Positions 49,493-59,094 of a stretch of 64,000 bases of DNA are shown here, one piece after another. The DNA lies in NCBI GenBank assembly GCA_963170055.1, contig CAUJGJ010000002.1, positions 3,312,346 to 3,376,345 on the forward strand. The letters are read 5' to 3'. The DNA comes from Halisarca cf. caerulea. Lineage: Eukaryota; Porifera; Demospongiae; Chondrillida; Halisarcidae. Below the pieces are notes generated by a model, which was given only the letters and a program-made list of their open reading frames with translations, was not told where the DNA came from and searched no databases. The translations under genes were made by a program, and so were the position numbers. Each line of letters starts with the position of its first letter. Position 1 is the stretch's first letter.

Positions 49493-49803
49493 TTAAAGAA
49501 AAGTCTTATGATAGAGAATTTATATAATATTAATAGAGAAGTGTGAATTTATACAGGAACAAGTTATAGGAGCTGTTTTGAAAACAATTGTCCAGTTACC
49601 ATAAACAGTATGTTCAATTAATGTTCAGTTGTGCACTTACACTCCAATGCTTTGCAAGTGATTAGAGTGCATGGGGTGGCAGCCCCCATGAGTTTATAAC
49701 TCAAATTACTTGTTGTTTAGCTGTAATTTAGCATGTATTATAGAATCTTGAATTTTAGTGTCTTGCAGTATTTTTTTGATATCAGTTAAGCTTATGGTTC
49801 TTG

Positions 49804-49875
<72 letters not shown>

Positions 49876-50269
49876 TACATATGTATATGTACCCACATAT
49901 GCCATGTTCCTTGTAGGTGTGGCTAATGTTATGAGAGTGTTTATACCCAGTATGATAGACAGGAAGAAAGGAATCATTGTCAACATGTCCAGTGAGTGGG
50001 GTCGAAGTACCAGTGCGAACGTGTCAGCTTGCTGTGCTTCCAAGTGGGGACTGGAGGGACTCACAAAGTCTGTAGCTCAAGAGCTACCGTCTCCACTTGC
50101 TGCCATTCCACTGAACCCCGGTGTAATAGACACTGACTTGCTTCGATTCTATTACGGTGATTCTGCTAGTGAATATCCTAAGCCTGAGGCTTGGGCTAAA
50201 GTAGCAGCACCCTTCATTCTAAATCTCAGCCGGGAATCAAATGGGTCAAGCATTACTGTCCCTGCTTGA
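44631..50269 (+). CDS. Short-chain dehydrogenase/reductase, paralogue 1, 2 exons, 233 aa (active-site Tyr replaced)
   Basis: Exon 1 44631-44979 and exon 2 49917-50269, joined in phase across a GTGGGT donor and a TTGTAG acceptor (intron about 4.9 kb). Classical SDR fold: cofactor motif TGATRGLG (residues 13-20), NNAA (89-92), and the catalytic serine in VNMSSEWG (S142). The active-site YxxxK reads CCASK: residue 155 is Cys where paralogue 2 has Tyr; K159 is kept. In classical SDRs this Tyr is the proton donor/acceptor, so oxidoreductase activity is probably lost or much reduced. The frame is otherwise open and ends ITVPA. The intron holds LINE fragments, two CA/GT microsatellites, (AT)n and (GATA)n tracts. 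Substrate unknown. Confidence 0.85.
45125..45920 (-). mobile_element. Fragment of the jockey-like LINE family (3' end)
   Basis: The minus frame near 45830-45915 encodes [20 protein letters not shown] followed by GEVEDV, matching the zinc-knuckle region of the copies at 25690 and 57423. The 3' part 'tattaacgtgca' near 45150 matches 'tatttaacgtgca' near 25718. A CA microsatellite abuts its upstream side. Confidence 0.6.
45924..46065. repeat. (CA)n microsatellite
   Basis: About 140 bp of CA with TCCA and TACA variants; intron of SDR paralogue 1. Confidence 0.95.
46408..46615. repeat. (GT)n microsatellite with (GC)n core
   Basis: About 205 bp of GT with a (GC)6 patch at 46495-46507; lies at the 3' border of the dead LINE at 46620. 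Confidence 0.97.
46620..48600 (-). mobile_element. Degenerate LINE with RT, CCHC and endonuclease remnants
   Basis: Read from 48600 downward on the minus strand: [19 protein letters not shown] (RT palm end), [20 protein letters not shown] and [18 protein letters not shown] (thumb), a linker region near 47751-47966, then after a gap [20 protein letters not shown] and the knuckle [18 protein letters not shown] (46963 downward). The order matches a single decayed copy of the family at 42820. The gap 46980-47750 may be a later insertion or decay. Confidence 0.65.
48600..49180. other. Intronic sequence of SDR paralogue 1, probably more decayed LINE
   Basis: Directly upstream of the RT remnants on the minus strand; no clear protein blocks remain. 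Confidence 0.35.
49185..49400 (+). mobile_element. Short CR1-like LINE fragment
   Basis: Plus frame encodes [20 protein letters not shown] then [11 protein letters not shown], the same RT segment as in the elements at 31240 and 59700. Followed by a 3' sequence ('ttggacttgtgtgtaacg') that also precedes the (CTAT)n tract at 57340. Confidence 0.7.
49401..49492. repeat. (AT)n followed by (GATA)n microsatellite
   Basis: AT units to about 49435 and then about 14 GATA units. In the intron of SDR paralogue 1. Confidence 0.95.
49802..49890. repeat. (AT)n microsatellite close to the SDR exon 2 acceptor
   Basis: About 85 bp of AT with ATAC breaks, ending about 25 bp before the acceptor at 49916. Confidence 0.95.
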
Positions 50270-50427
50270 GGAGCAGATTAAATTTTTTCTGAACTTATAA
50301 TTGTTGTCAATTAAGACTAAGTAATGAATATTATTTAGTTCATTTTACTTAAATTAAATGTTGTGTGTTTACTTTTGTGGTTTTGGAATAATGAAAATTA
50401 TGAAATTCAAATGTTTACATGTACTTA

Positions 50428-50538
50428 TGTAGTCCAGCCGGCTGTGACCCACATTTCTACACAAATGCTGGGGGCAGCCAAGACAAATGTTTCCCTCTCA
50501 CACCGTTGGCGCTCACATGTGAGCATGGGTGGCAGCTT
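50428..50538. mobile_element. Palindromic MITE 3' of SDR paralogue 1
   Basis: 'tagtccagccggctg' and 'cagcttgctggactagta' are inverted ends of a ~110-bp element. Sequence on both sides aligns with the 3' flank of SDR paralogue 2, which lacks this element. Confidence 0.7.
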
Positions 50539-50914
50539 GCTGGACTAGTATTTATGTTAACTGATACTCATCGTAATTTTTCAATATGCCACTACCCTGC
50601 AAGCTTGTCGTTTTAAGAATGACATACACATAAGCCCAAACAATAATGTAAATTCTCAACCCCTTAGAGAACCAATTAACTGCTTTTACTTACGCAAATA
50701 GTCAACTCTTCCACCAAAATCCAGTTGCCTATCATTCTTCTTAGTCCACTACCCTAAACTTTAACACTATATTATTTAACATGTGGAGCAGCAGCCCTCA
50801 CAAGTTTTTAATTGAAATTTCTCGTTTCATAAGCTGATTCTGGTATTACAGGTCTTATTTGCAAGTACAGTATGACCGTATGTCAGGAAAGTTTTGCATT
50901 GCAAAAATTTTGCA

Positions 50915-51540
50915 GCTAGCTAGCCATCGGTGTTGGTGCCTCTCTGTGCCTGGTTCATGAATGTTGCTCCTGTGGTACGCTAGTTGATGACTTTGGTCGT
51001 CATAGCCTAAGTTGTAGATCAAGCCATGCAAGGAAGGAGCTCTCACCATCAATCATTGAATAATGTCATTCATCGCTCCCTGGCCTCAGCAAATGTACCT
51101 AGCAGGCTAGAACTCTTAGGCCTTCATAGGTCTGATGGAAAGCGCCCTGATGGTGTGTCCATGACCTCCTGGTCCAATGGTAGATTTCATGTATGGGACG
51201 CAACCTGTGTGGACACATTTTGTGAATGCCACAAGCAGGAATCCTCACTGGAAGCAGGAGGTGTTGCAACATGTGCTGAAGGGAAAAGGCACGGAAGTAT
51301 GCACACCTGAACCATGCCTACAGGTTTAAACCTGTTCATTTGAAACGTGCGGCACAATTGGTCCAGAATCCCTGTCATTCCTCAAAGAGCTTTGGAGGTG
51401 CCTCAGATCAGCCATGGGCGAGCCTAACTCTTATGTTTACCTGATCCAGCGGCTCTCGGTGGCCATTCAAGTCGGCAATTCTATTTCAGTGTTGGGGAAT
51501 CTCCCGAACACTTCCAATTATTTCAAGTGCATGTAATCAG
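50915..51540 (+). mobile_element. Degenerate LINE C-terminus: CCHC knuckle plus restriction-like endonuclease
   Basis: Plus frames encode CCSCGTLVDDFGRHSLSC (knuckle, about 50968-51020), then VIHRSLASANVPSRLEL, RSDGKRPDGVSMTSW and RFHVWDATCVDTF (51064-51220). The KRPDG and later D fit the PD-(D/E)xK endonuclease core. One frameshift follows the knuckle and stops follow the endonuclease. Same family as 42820 and 46620. Confidence 0.75.
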
Positions 51541-52189
51541 TGTGTTAGTGTATTTACGTATATTTTATGATTTATAGGTTAGGCAGTGGTAGACAGTTAA
51601 GTATAGTTCATTATAGTGTTACTAGTGTTGTTGTTAATAATGAAAAAAAAATCATAAATCAATGGTTATTTAAATGTATCTAGTGTTTAGTTTGTTGCAC
51701 ATGCCTATTGCATGTTCCTTTTCTGTTTCATGTGCCATTATTGTAATAATAACAAATGTTTGATAGATATAAGTATAATAATTATTAATTTAATTTCACT
51801 ATATACCATTTGCAACTTTTTCAGTTTATCTCTCATATTTTAGGAATGATTATGCAATATACTGTTATATACATTATTGTTACACAAAGGTTTTTAATTA
51901 CTTTATATCTTGTGGTCAGTGTGTCTACCAATATTACTTTGAATTGCTTCTAAATGTACTGTATCGTTAGTATTCGGGTGAAAAGGAAATTTGTGCATGC
52001 TTTTTTCGGTGTCAATCCTACATATGGAGTAGTCTCATGAACCACACCCCTGAGCTCCCTGCCCTCCATTTTATAAAATTACGGATTGTATATAATTATA
52101 TAACTAAAAAGGAGGAGGAGCCGAGGGAGGAGCCAAGTTTCGGCGAATGAATACTAGAGTAAAAAAATGCCAATTCGGCCAGATACAAT
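51541..52189. other. No recognisable gene
   Basis: AT-rich sequence with no supportable feature. Confidence 0.5.
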
Positions 52190-53233
52190 TTGGCCACCTG
52201 ATACTTCATACCGATAAAGGCTATGAACTTACAGCTACTGTCAACCATAGCCCTCTATAATGGCTGTAATTAGAAATTTAGGGGCTTCTGTTGTACCTTT
52301 CAGGAATAGGAGCAATTCATCTCCTGTGGCCAAATAAATGAACATTTGACCACTTGCATGTAAAATTTGTCCACACTTGTTTTCTCAGCTGATTCGATTC
52401 GAAAGACTCTGAAAGTTTCACCGCAAATCACAATGTACATCCCCTAATTTAATCTAAAATTTCAGCTCCAAAGTGTTCAAATGGGTTAGATTAAAACAGA
52501 TGATGCTACATACACTTGAAATTTGGACTTATGCAAACGCATACTCATGAGAATGTAAATTCACGGCATAGGATGGTAACCCAGAAATATAGACACTGTG
52601 CCAGAGATCCTTTTACACAATTGTGAATAATCTCATGTATGTATGTTGCAATGGATTTGTAATGTTATGCATTGTAGACATAAGATTTTTCAAGGTTGCC
52701 AGGAATTAGCTGATCTACATAAAACTACTGTTTAATGTGTGTGATCATGGTACTCACCTCATTGCAACATGCATACAGGAGTTTATTCAAATAGTACAAA
52801 AGGTTCTGGCGTAGTGCATATAGTTCAGGGTTACCAGCCTATACGCAGTGAATTCATGTACTTATACGTATAGATATGCGTTTGCACAAGGCCGGATTTC
52901 AAACGTATGTGACATCGTCTGTTTTAACCTAACCCACTTGAACACTTTGGAGCTGAAATTTTATACTAAATTAGGGGATATACATTGTGATTTGCTGTGA
53001 ATTTTTCGGAGTCTTCTGAATTGAATCGGCTGAGAAAACAAGTGCAGACAAATTTTACAATACAAGTGGCCAAATATTCATTTATTCAGCCACAGGAGAT
53101 AAATCGCTCCTATTCCAGGAAGGTATAACAGAAGCACCTAAATTTCTAGCTACAGCCAGTACATATAGAGGGCTATGGTTGACAGGAGTTGTAAGTTCAT
53201 AGCCTTTATCAGTATGAAGTAGCGGGTGGCCAA
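52190..53233. mobile_element. ~1.04-kb foldback element with ~320-bp inverted arms
   Basis: The left arm (52190-52510) starts TTGGCCACCTGATACTTCAT and contains 'aaaggctatgaactta', 'caaatcacaatgtacat' and 'aagtgttcaaatgggttag'. The right arm (about 52913-53233) contains the complements in reverse order and ends at GGTGGCCAA. About 400 bp of unrelated sequence lies between. No coding frame. Confidence 0.85.
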
Positions 53234-53483
53234 GGGTGAAAACCAAATCATTATTGATTGAAGTTGTACAAGTCAAGAAATTAGAAAGTACAGTATAATT
53301 AAAGTTACATGATTACAGTATGGACCCTAGACACATGGTTCCAGAACAAACAACAGAGCTGTGAAGAGGCTAGGCATGGCAAGGGCTGAAGTACATGTGT
53401 TACATGCATACATAATGAACTTAGACAAGTAGACTAAACTATGAAAGTTGATGTGTAGAGCCAAATATACAAGACTACATGAG

Positions 53484-55063
53484 TTACTGAAGTAGTGGCC
53501 GAGATGCATTCCAGGTTTCAAACTGTCTGGTGTTGAAGATGACTTGGGACCCAGCTATGGCTGCCTTTGCCGCCTGATCTAGGAGACATGTCACGGCTGA
53601 CTTAGACATGTTGCGTAGGAGCTGCCGTGAGGATGTCCTAGTTCCGGGTAGCCAGTGACCTAGGGATCCAATTTCAACAGTGATGAGGCTTGATCTGAAT
53701 CCCCGAGAATCCAGATCACTTAAGGCTAGTTGGTAGTTCGGCTTATCCTCCTTACGTTGTTTGGCATTTATGAGGCTTTCTGGCGAATTGAATGGAATGG
53801 TGAGTTCAACTAGGGTAACTTCCTGGTTAGCGATTACGACTATGTCTGGACGGGCGGTGGTAACAAGCAACTCACTTGGAATGGTGGAGGGAGGGTTTTC
53901 CTCTGCCCTGAGTCCAGGGAGGTCAGCAAGGATTCGAGCTTCGGGTAGTGCTGTTCTGAGGCCTTTCACTAGGACATTCAGAGTGCTGTCATGCCTCCAG
54001 GTGTACCTACCCTGTTCCAATGCGATTGGACAGGCCGACAGGATGTGGTGAGTGATGGGGAGGTGGTGACTGCAGAGAGCACATCTCGAATCAATTCGCA
54101 TACGCCATCTCTTGAGATTTAGCGGTGTTGGCAGAGTGTCAGAGCCAGCCCGCAATAGAAAGGAGAGCTGACTTGCTGGAAGGCCAGCTTGGATTCGGTT
54201 CCAAACTCCATTGCAAGCTTCTAGCTCTGTGATGTCAAGGAATTTCCGCTGTACAGTAAGCTGCTCTAGCTTGCTGTCCCAGGTTTTCAGTTGGTGTTGC
54301 CTGAAAACTTTTTTGACGTGATTGGATAGCTGTCTTTTGCCAAATGATGCTATGGAGTTTCTGGCTTTCTGTAGAAGCAGTGTGGAAGCATCTGGGACAC
54401 CTTGGCTACTGAGAAAGGAATCGTCTGCGAGCAATGATCCTAGCTCTGTGATCATAGGATCTTGGGATGTATTGATGGAGGAGAGAAATACAAGCTTGGC
54501 CTTTGTGCGGAGCTCCAAGATCGATGGGATGTCAATCACATTTGGGTGATGGATAATAGCCGTTGTGGTACTTCTTGTCAGGCCCAACCACTGCTTGATC
54601 TTTCTCATTGCAGTGGCTTGCATCTTGTTGCAGGTGGATTCAGTGATGTTGTTGACAGCCAAGTGAAAGTGGAAACTAGGGACCATATACCTTTTGTAGA
54701 TCCAGAGTTTGAATTCTCCTCGGATGGGGGACTGGTCAAGGTTATTCAATTGCCTAATGAATTCACCAAGGAGATGTTTTCTTGCTGCCTTTGTTGTACA
54801 TGATGGTGAGTCGCCAATAATCTGACCAAGAAACTTGGTTGGACCGGTGGCAATGTTTCTGGTTGTCCCTTCGCCCACTTTGAAGACAGTTGTCTTGGTA
54901 ACTTTCTTGCCATTGTATACCAAGGATACACATTTGGAGGGTTTCAAAGTTAAGGCTAGATCATCACAACATTTGGTAACAACATTCAAAGCTTCTTGGT
55001 GGTTTTCAGTGGACGTGGAGATGATGGTTGAGTCGTCTGCAAATCCTTTCACTTTGTGAGGTG
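53484..55063 (-). mobile_element. 5'-truncated R2/NeSL-like non-LTR retrotransposon with an intact 522-aa frame
   Basis: Minus frame 53484-55052 opens within the RT catalytic box (GFADDST, residues 3-9), runs through the thumb (RRKIKQWLGL-like block), then a zinc knuckle CALCSHHLPITHHILSAC (about residues 324-341) and a restriction-like endonuclease core TARPDIVVIANQEVTLVELT (about 399-418), with an acidic residue 14 after the PD. This order defines RLE-type non-LTR elements such as R2 and NeSL. The 5' part including most of the RT is missing, so this copy cannot move alone, but the remaining frame has no stop or shift, implying recent insertion. Its truncated end lies about 100 bp upstream of SDR paralogue 2. 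Confidence 0.85.
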
Positions 55064-55159
55064 CAGATAGCTGGTAGATCTATATCCGGCCGAACTGGCA
55101 TTATTACTCTATGCATAGACATACTTCAAGACTTATCCCTACTGGAAGTTTCAAATACA

Positions 55160-56801
55160 ATGGCCGAAGGGAATAGCAATAGGATTGTATTAATAACTGG
55201 CGCAACTAGAGGACTTGGTAGAGCTCTGGCTTTGGAATTTGCCTCGTCGGGTTGTAAACTCCTTCTTTGTGGACGGAACAGATGCCACTTACAAACTCTT
55301 TCTGAGGAATTGCCTAACTCAAGTAATCACGTGCTCAAAGCAGTCGATGTCAGTGAAGAAGAAGAGGTAACGAGATGGAAGGAAGAGCTCATTCGTGAAG
55401 AATTAATCCCTGATCTTCTTGTCAACAATGCTGCGATTGGTATTAAAGGTGGATTCTGGAAAATGCCAAAGGAAGATTTTGATAAAGTGATTTCTATTAA
55501 CCTCTTAGGTGGGTTGATTAATGCGACTATAGATACTCAGTCAAACCTATTGAAGTTTGTGTGTAGATATTGTGAGAGCTGATCATTTTTGCAGAAGTCC
55601 TGGGTTTATACTGCATTGAGAAAGGTGTAGTACATTGCTTAAGTGAGAAAGATGTACAATAGTAGCCCCCCATCCCCCCTTCCTGAGTGTAATGGTAAAA
55701 GCATGAACACTCTAAAACATTTTAGAGTGTCTATGGTAGAAACGTAGGGTGGCCATGCCTAGCCTAGCCTAGTTCATCAGGAAAGGAGGAATGCCTTCAC
55801 AGTTCAGATGGTCATAGATGGCTAGGATGACCACACCTAGCCTACATAGCCTAGTTAGTTTAAAGTAGGGAAAACAGCCATGAAGAAAAGTGAACTTTTG
55901 TAGGGGTATAACAACCCACTTGGACCAACCATCTTGATAATGCCAGCATACATGACATTGTACATTCTCACTGTGCCACCTTTTCTTTTTCTGGCATGAA
56001 CACAATTTTATTGCAATACAATTTTCAAGTGAATTGTGCACTTCTGAAGTGGATTGCATTTTTCTTGAGATTAGCATTTGTGATAGGGATTGGAGCTATT
56101 ATGTAAGGGTGTATAAAAACCATGTCTATCTGAGTGCATGCTGTGCAATTTCCTACATCCCGTAACTGTGCTGGATGTAGGAATTTGCAGGGTGTAATCA
56201 GTCCAACTAAACTGTCTAGCCCTATACCTGGCTAGCCTCATGTATGTATAGCCCTATGCCCATCTAGCCCTTTGCCCACCTAGCCCTGTGCCTGTTTCAC
56301 AACTTACCCTTGCTCGAGGTGTTTTTGGAGCATGTTTTGATAATGCCTTTTTGTACAATCCTGTGTCAATCCTTTTACCATTTTTAAATGTTTTTTATAC
56401 AGCCTTATATATGTGTGTGTGAACATCTCTTGTTCCTTATAGGTGTGGCTAATGTTATGAGAGCGTTTATACCCAGTATGATAGAGAGGAAGAAAGGAAT
56501 CATTGTAAACATGTCCAGTGAGTGGGGTCGAAGTACTAGTGCTAACGTGTCAGCTTACTGTGCCTCCAAGTGGGGACTGGAGGGACTCACAAAGTCTGTA
56601 GCTCAAGAGCTACCGTCTCCACTTGCTGCCATTCCACTGGATCCCGGTATAATAGACACTGACATGCTTCGATCCAGTATGGGTGATTCTGCTAGCAAAT
56701 ATCCTAAGCCTGAAGCTTGGGCTAAAGTAGCAGCACCCTTCATTCTAAATCTCACCCGAGAATCTAATGGATTTAGCATTACTGTCCCTGTGACCAGATG
56801 A
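55160..56801 (+). CDS. Short-chain dehydrogenase/reductase, paralogue 2, 2 exons, 235 aa
   Basis: Exon 1 55160-55508, exon 2 56443-56801, joined in the same phase and at the same codon as paralogue 1 (intron 934 bp). All classical SDR motifs are intact: [13 protein letters not shown]142 in VNMSSEWG, and Y155/K159 in YCASK. The C-terminus reads SITVPVTR. Likely an NAD(P)(H)-dependent cytosolic oxidoreductase; the substrate cannot be deduced. The Met is the one aligned to paralogue 1 (MAEGNSNR versus MAEINSIR). A longer frame extends upstream but includes sequence shared with the R2-like element border, so the internal Met is preferred. Similarity to paralogue 1 is high through both exons and into the 3' flank. 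Confidence 0.9.
56095..56405. mobile_element. Half copy of the inverted-repeat element seen at 22150-22790
   Basis: Shares 'gcaatttcctacatcccg', 'aatttgcag', 'tttcacaacttacccttg' and 'ttttaccatttttaaa' in the same order as 22440-22760. In the intron of SDR paralogue 2. Confidence 0.6.
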
Positions 56802-56939
56802 AATTTTATTCTGAACTTATAAATATCGTTAATTAAGACTAAGTATATGAATGTTATCTGGTCATTTGTACTGAATGTTGTGTATGTACTTTTGTGGTTT
56901 TGGAATAAGGAAAAATTATGAAATTCAAATGTGTACATA

Positions 56940-57115
56940 TACAGTAGAATCTCTCCATACCAGACACTTTGGGAACAGAAAAAAAGTTTGTTATACAGAG
57001 GCTTCCACTATTCATAGGTCATTTTGTATGTATAACAATCTACCGGGACCTATCAGTACAGTGTGTTATAGAGAGGTTTCCACTATTCAGGGAGTTTGTT
57101 AAAGGTTCCACTGTA
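56940..57115. mobile_element. Pogo/Tigger-like MITE 3' of SDR paralogue 2
   Basis: TACAGTAGAATCTCTCCATA at the left, AAAGGTTCCACTGTA at the right. Absent from the matching flank of paralogue 1. Confidence 0.7.
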
Positions 57116-57342
57116 TATATATGTAATAATATGTTAACTTATTTGTGGTAATTCCATTGCATAATTTTACAGAACCCTCCCAGCTCATCATTTTAAGGAT
57201 GACATACACGATAATCCAATACCGTTATTCTCAAGTTTTATGTTGTGCCCATTTTTAGGGGCCTGCCTGCAGCAGACCCTTTATAGTTTTTATTTGGACT
57301 TCCGGTGTGTAACGTTCATCTGATAGCTATATATCTATATCT

Positions 57343-57360
57343 ATGTCTATCCATCTATCC

Positions 57361-57404
<44 letters not shown>

Positions 57405-57422
57405 CTCTCTATATATATATAT
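57343..57422. repeat. (CTAT)n and (AT)n microsatellite
   Basis: About 12 CTAT units followed by CTCT and AT units; preceded by the LINE-tail-like sequence also found at 49370. Confidence 0.93.
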
Positions 57423-58690
57423 TTGATGGCCAATTTGAAAAATGTGGGGGTGGGAGTGAAGTGTGGAGATGAAATATGTCCTGGCTTAATGTATGCTGAT
57501 GACGCAGCTATAACGACCAAAGATGAAGAGAATCTGAAGCTTGCGCTGAAAGAAGTTGAAAATTGGGGGACCCAAAAATCTCTGAAGTTTAATGCAGGCA
57601 AATGTGCCATAGTGCATTTTTGTCATAAAGGTGTGCCTAGATCTAGCTGTGGTTTCATGATCGAGGAAGAGGAGGTTCCAGTATAGTGGACAAGATGAAA
57701 TATTTGGGGTGCATCCTTGATGAGCATGTGGATCTGAAGGTCATGGTTGAGGATAGGGTAAGAGCAGGGAGCAAAGCCTTGTGGTCTTGGTGGGAGGGAT
57801 GTAGAAGGGTGGAGGGCCAGGTAAATGGGCATATCTTTCTGAAGATGATGGAGGTTATGATTAATTCAGTGGTGTTGTATGGATCTGAAGTCTGGGGCTG
57901 TTGCAGCAACCTGGATCAGGTGGAACAACTACAGTTGAGAGCCCTTAGGATGTTCTACAGTGTTGACCGGAGGCATCCTAGGGCCTCCTTAATGCTTGAA
58001 ACTGGGGTGCTTCCAGTTCCAGTTTTGGCAAAAATTCAGTGTTTAGGCTTTTGGTTTGAGTTATGTCAAGCTCTATGAGCAGTGATAGAATCTTGAAGAA
58101 GGCAGCTGAGGAAGTGGTGAGGGAGAAGGGGAGCTGGTTTCAGCAGCTGATGCAGTGTGCGGCAGAGATAGGATGGGAAGGGTTGTGTAGTAAAGGGGTA
58201 GAAGGTGTATCCTTGCATGGGGGAGCTTAAGTCAATGATGGGTGATTCCTTTCGTAGAAAGGTGAGGAGTGAATGGCTAGAGGTGGCTTCTAAACAACCA
58301 AAACTTGCCCTTCTGAGGGAAGTTATGAGGAAGCACGAGGAACCAACAGTAGTGTACATTGATGACAAAAGACAGAGAAGAATGATGATGATGATTCGAG
58401 GAGGTACGGTGAGACTGAAGATTGAAATGGGGAGATGGAGGAACAAACAAAGAGAGCAGCATATTTGTAGGCACTGTGACAGAGGGGAAGTGGAAGACGT
58501 GGTCCACTGGTTTCTATACTGTAGTAATACCACCTGGTGGAGAGACAACTTGAAGTCAAGAGGGTGTACATCAATGGGATGGGAGGAAATGTTGGATGAG
58601 GAGAAAGTGGTTGATTTGCTACATAGAGGAAGTATAGACAGTGGATTGAGGCAGATGATTGAAAAATTGTGGGAAGAAAGATTTGGATAG
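57423..58690 (+). mobile_element. 5'-truncated jockey-like LINE, frameshifted
   Basis: Frames 57423-57686, 57686-58078 and 58205-58690 together encode the C-terminal half of a non-LTR polymerase: RT box MYADDAAITT, then NAGKCAIVHF, MKYLGCILDEHVDLKVMV, VMINSVVLYGSEVWGC, and near the end the knuckle CRHCDRGEVEDVVHWFLYC with a terminal KLWEERFG. One frameshift is at about 57686 and another region is broken at 58080-58260. Same family as 25690-26770. Confidence 0.8.
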
Positions 58691-59094
58691 TTTGAGTTAT
58701 CAGTCTATGTTTATCTTGATTGTTTTAATGTTTTCTTTCTTTTTTTGGTTATTTATTTGACTGTGTGTTTTGTTAGACTAGGTGTCCTTTTTGGTGTTGT
58801 TGCATGCTTTCTTTGTGGTGAGGCTTTGACTTTTGTGCTGCATAGAACTGTATAGTTCTGGCATAATGCACAGTAATAATAATAATTATATATATATAAT
58901 ACTGTATGTATATTATATAATTCTTTAGTATATATTTTATTATTATTATTATTACTATTATTGTTATTATTGCGATGATGACAGAAAACAAGAACACAAA
59001 TAATAATAAATAATAAAGTACATGCATTGTTATTATACTATTATTATTACCATAATATAATAATACACATACAAAGATACATAGATAAATTAAT
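58691..59094. other. AT-rich, ATT-rich sequence, no gene
   Basis: Contains 'aataataataattat' and 'ttattattattattactatt' tracts (58875-58975) that could be the tail of the preceding LINE. Confidence 0.5.

Noticed and set aside
53761..54803. Plus-strand frames within the R2-like element
   Set aside because: Shadows of the intact 522-aa minus-strand frame.
58873..58980. Possible replication or matrix-attachment sequence because of extreme AT richness
   Set aside because: Simple AT/ATT tracts next to a LINE 3' end explain it; no independent support.
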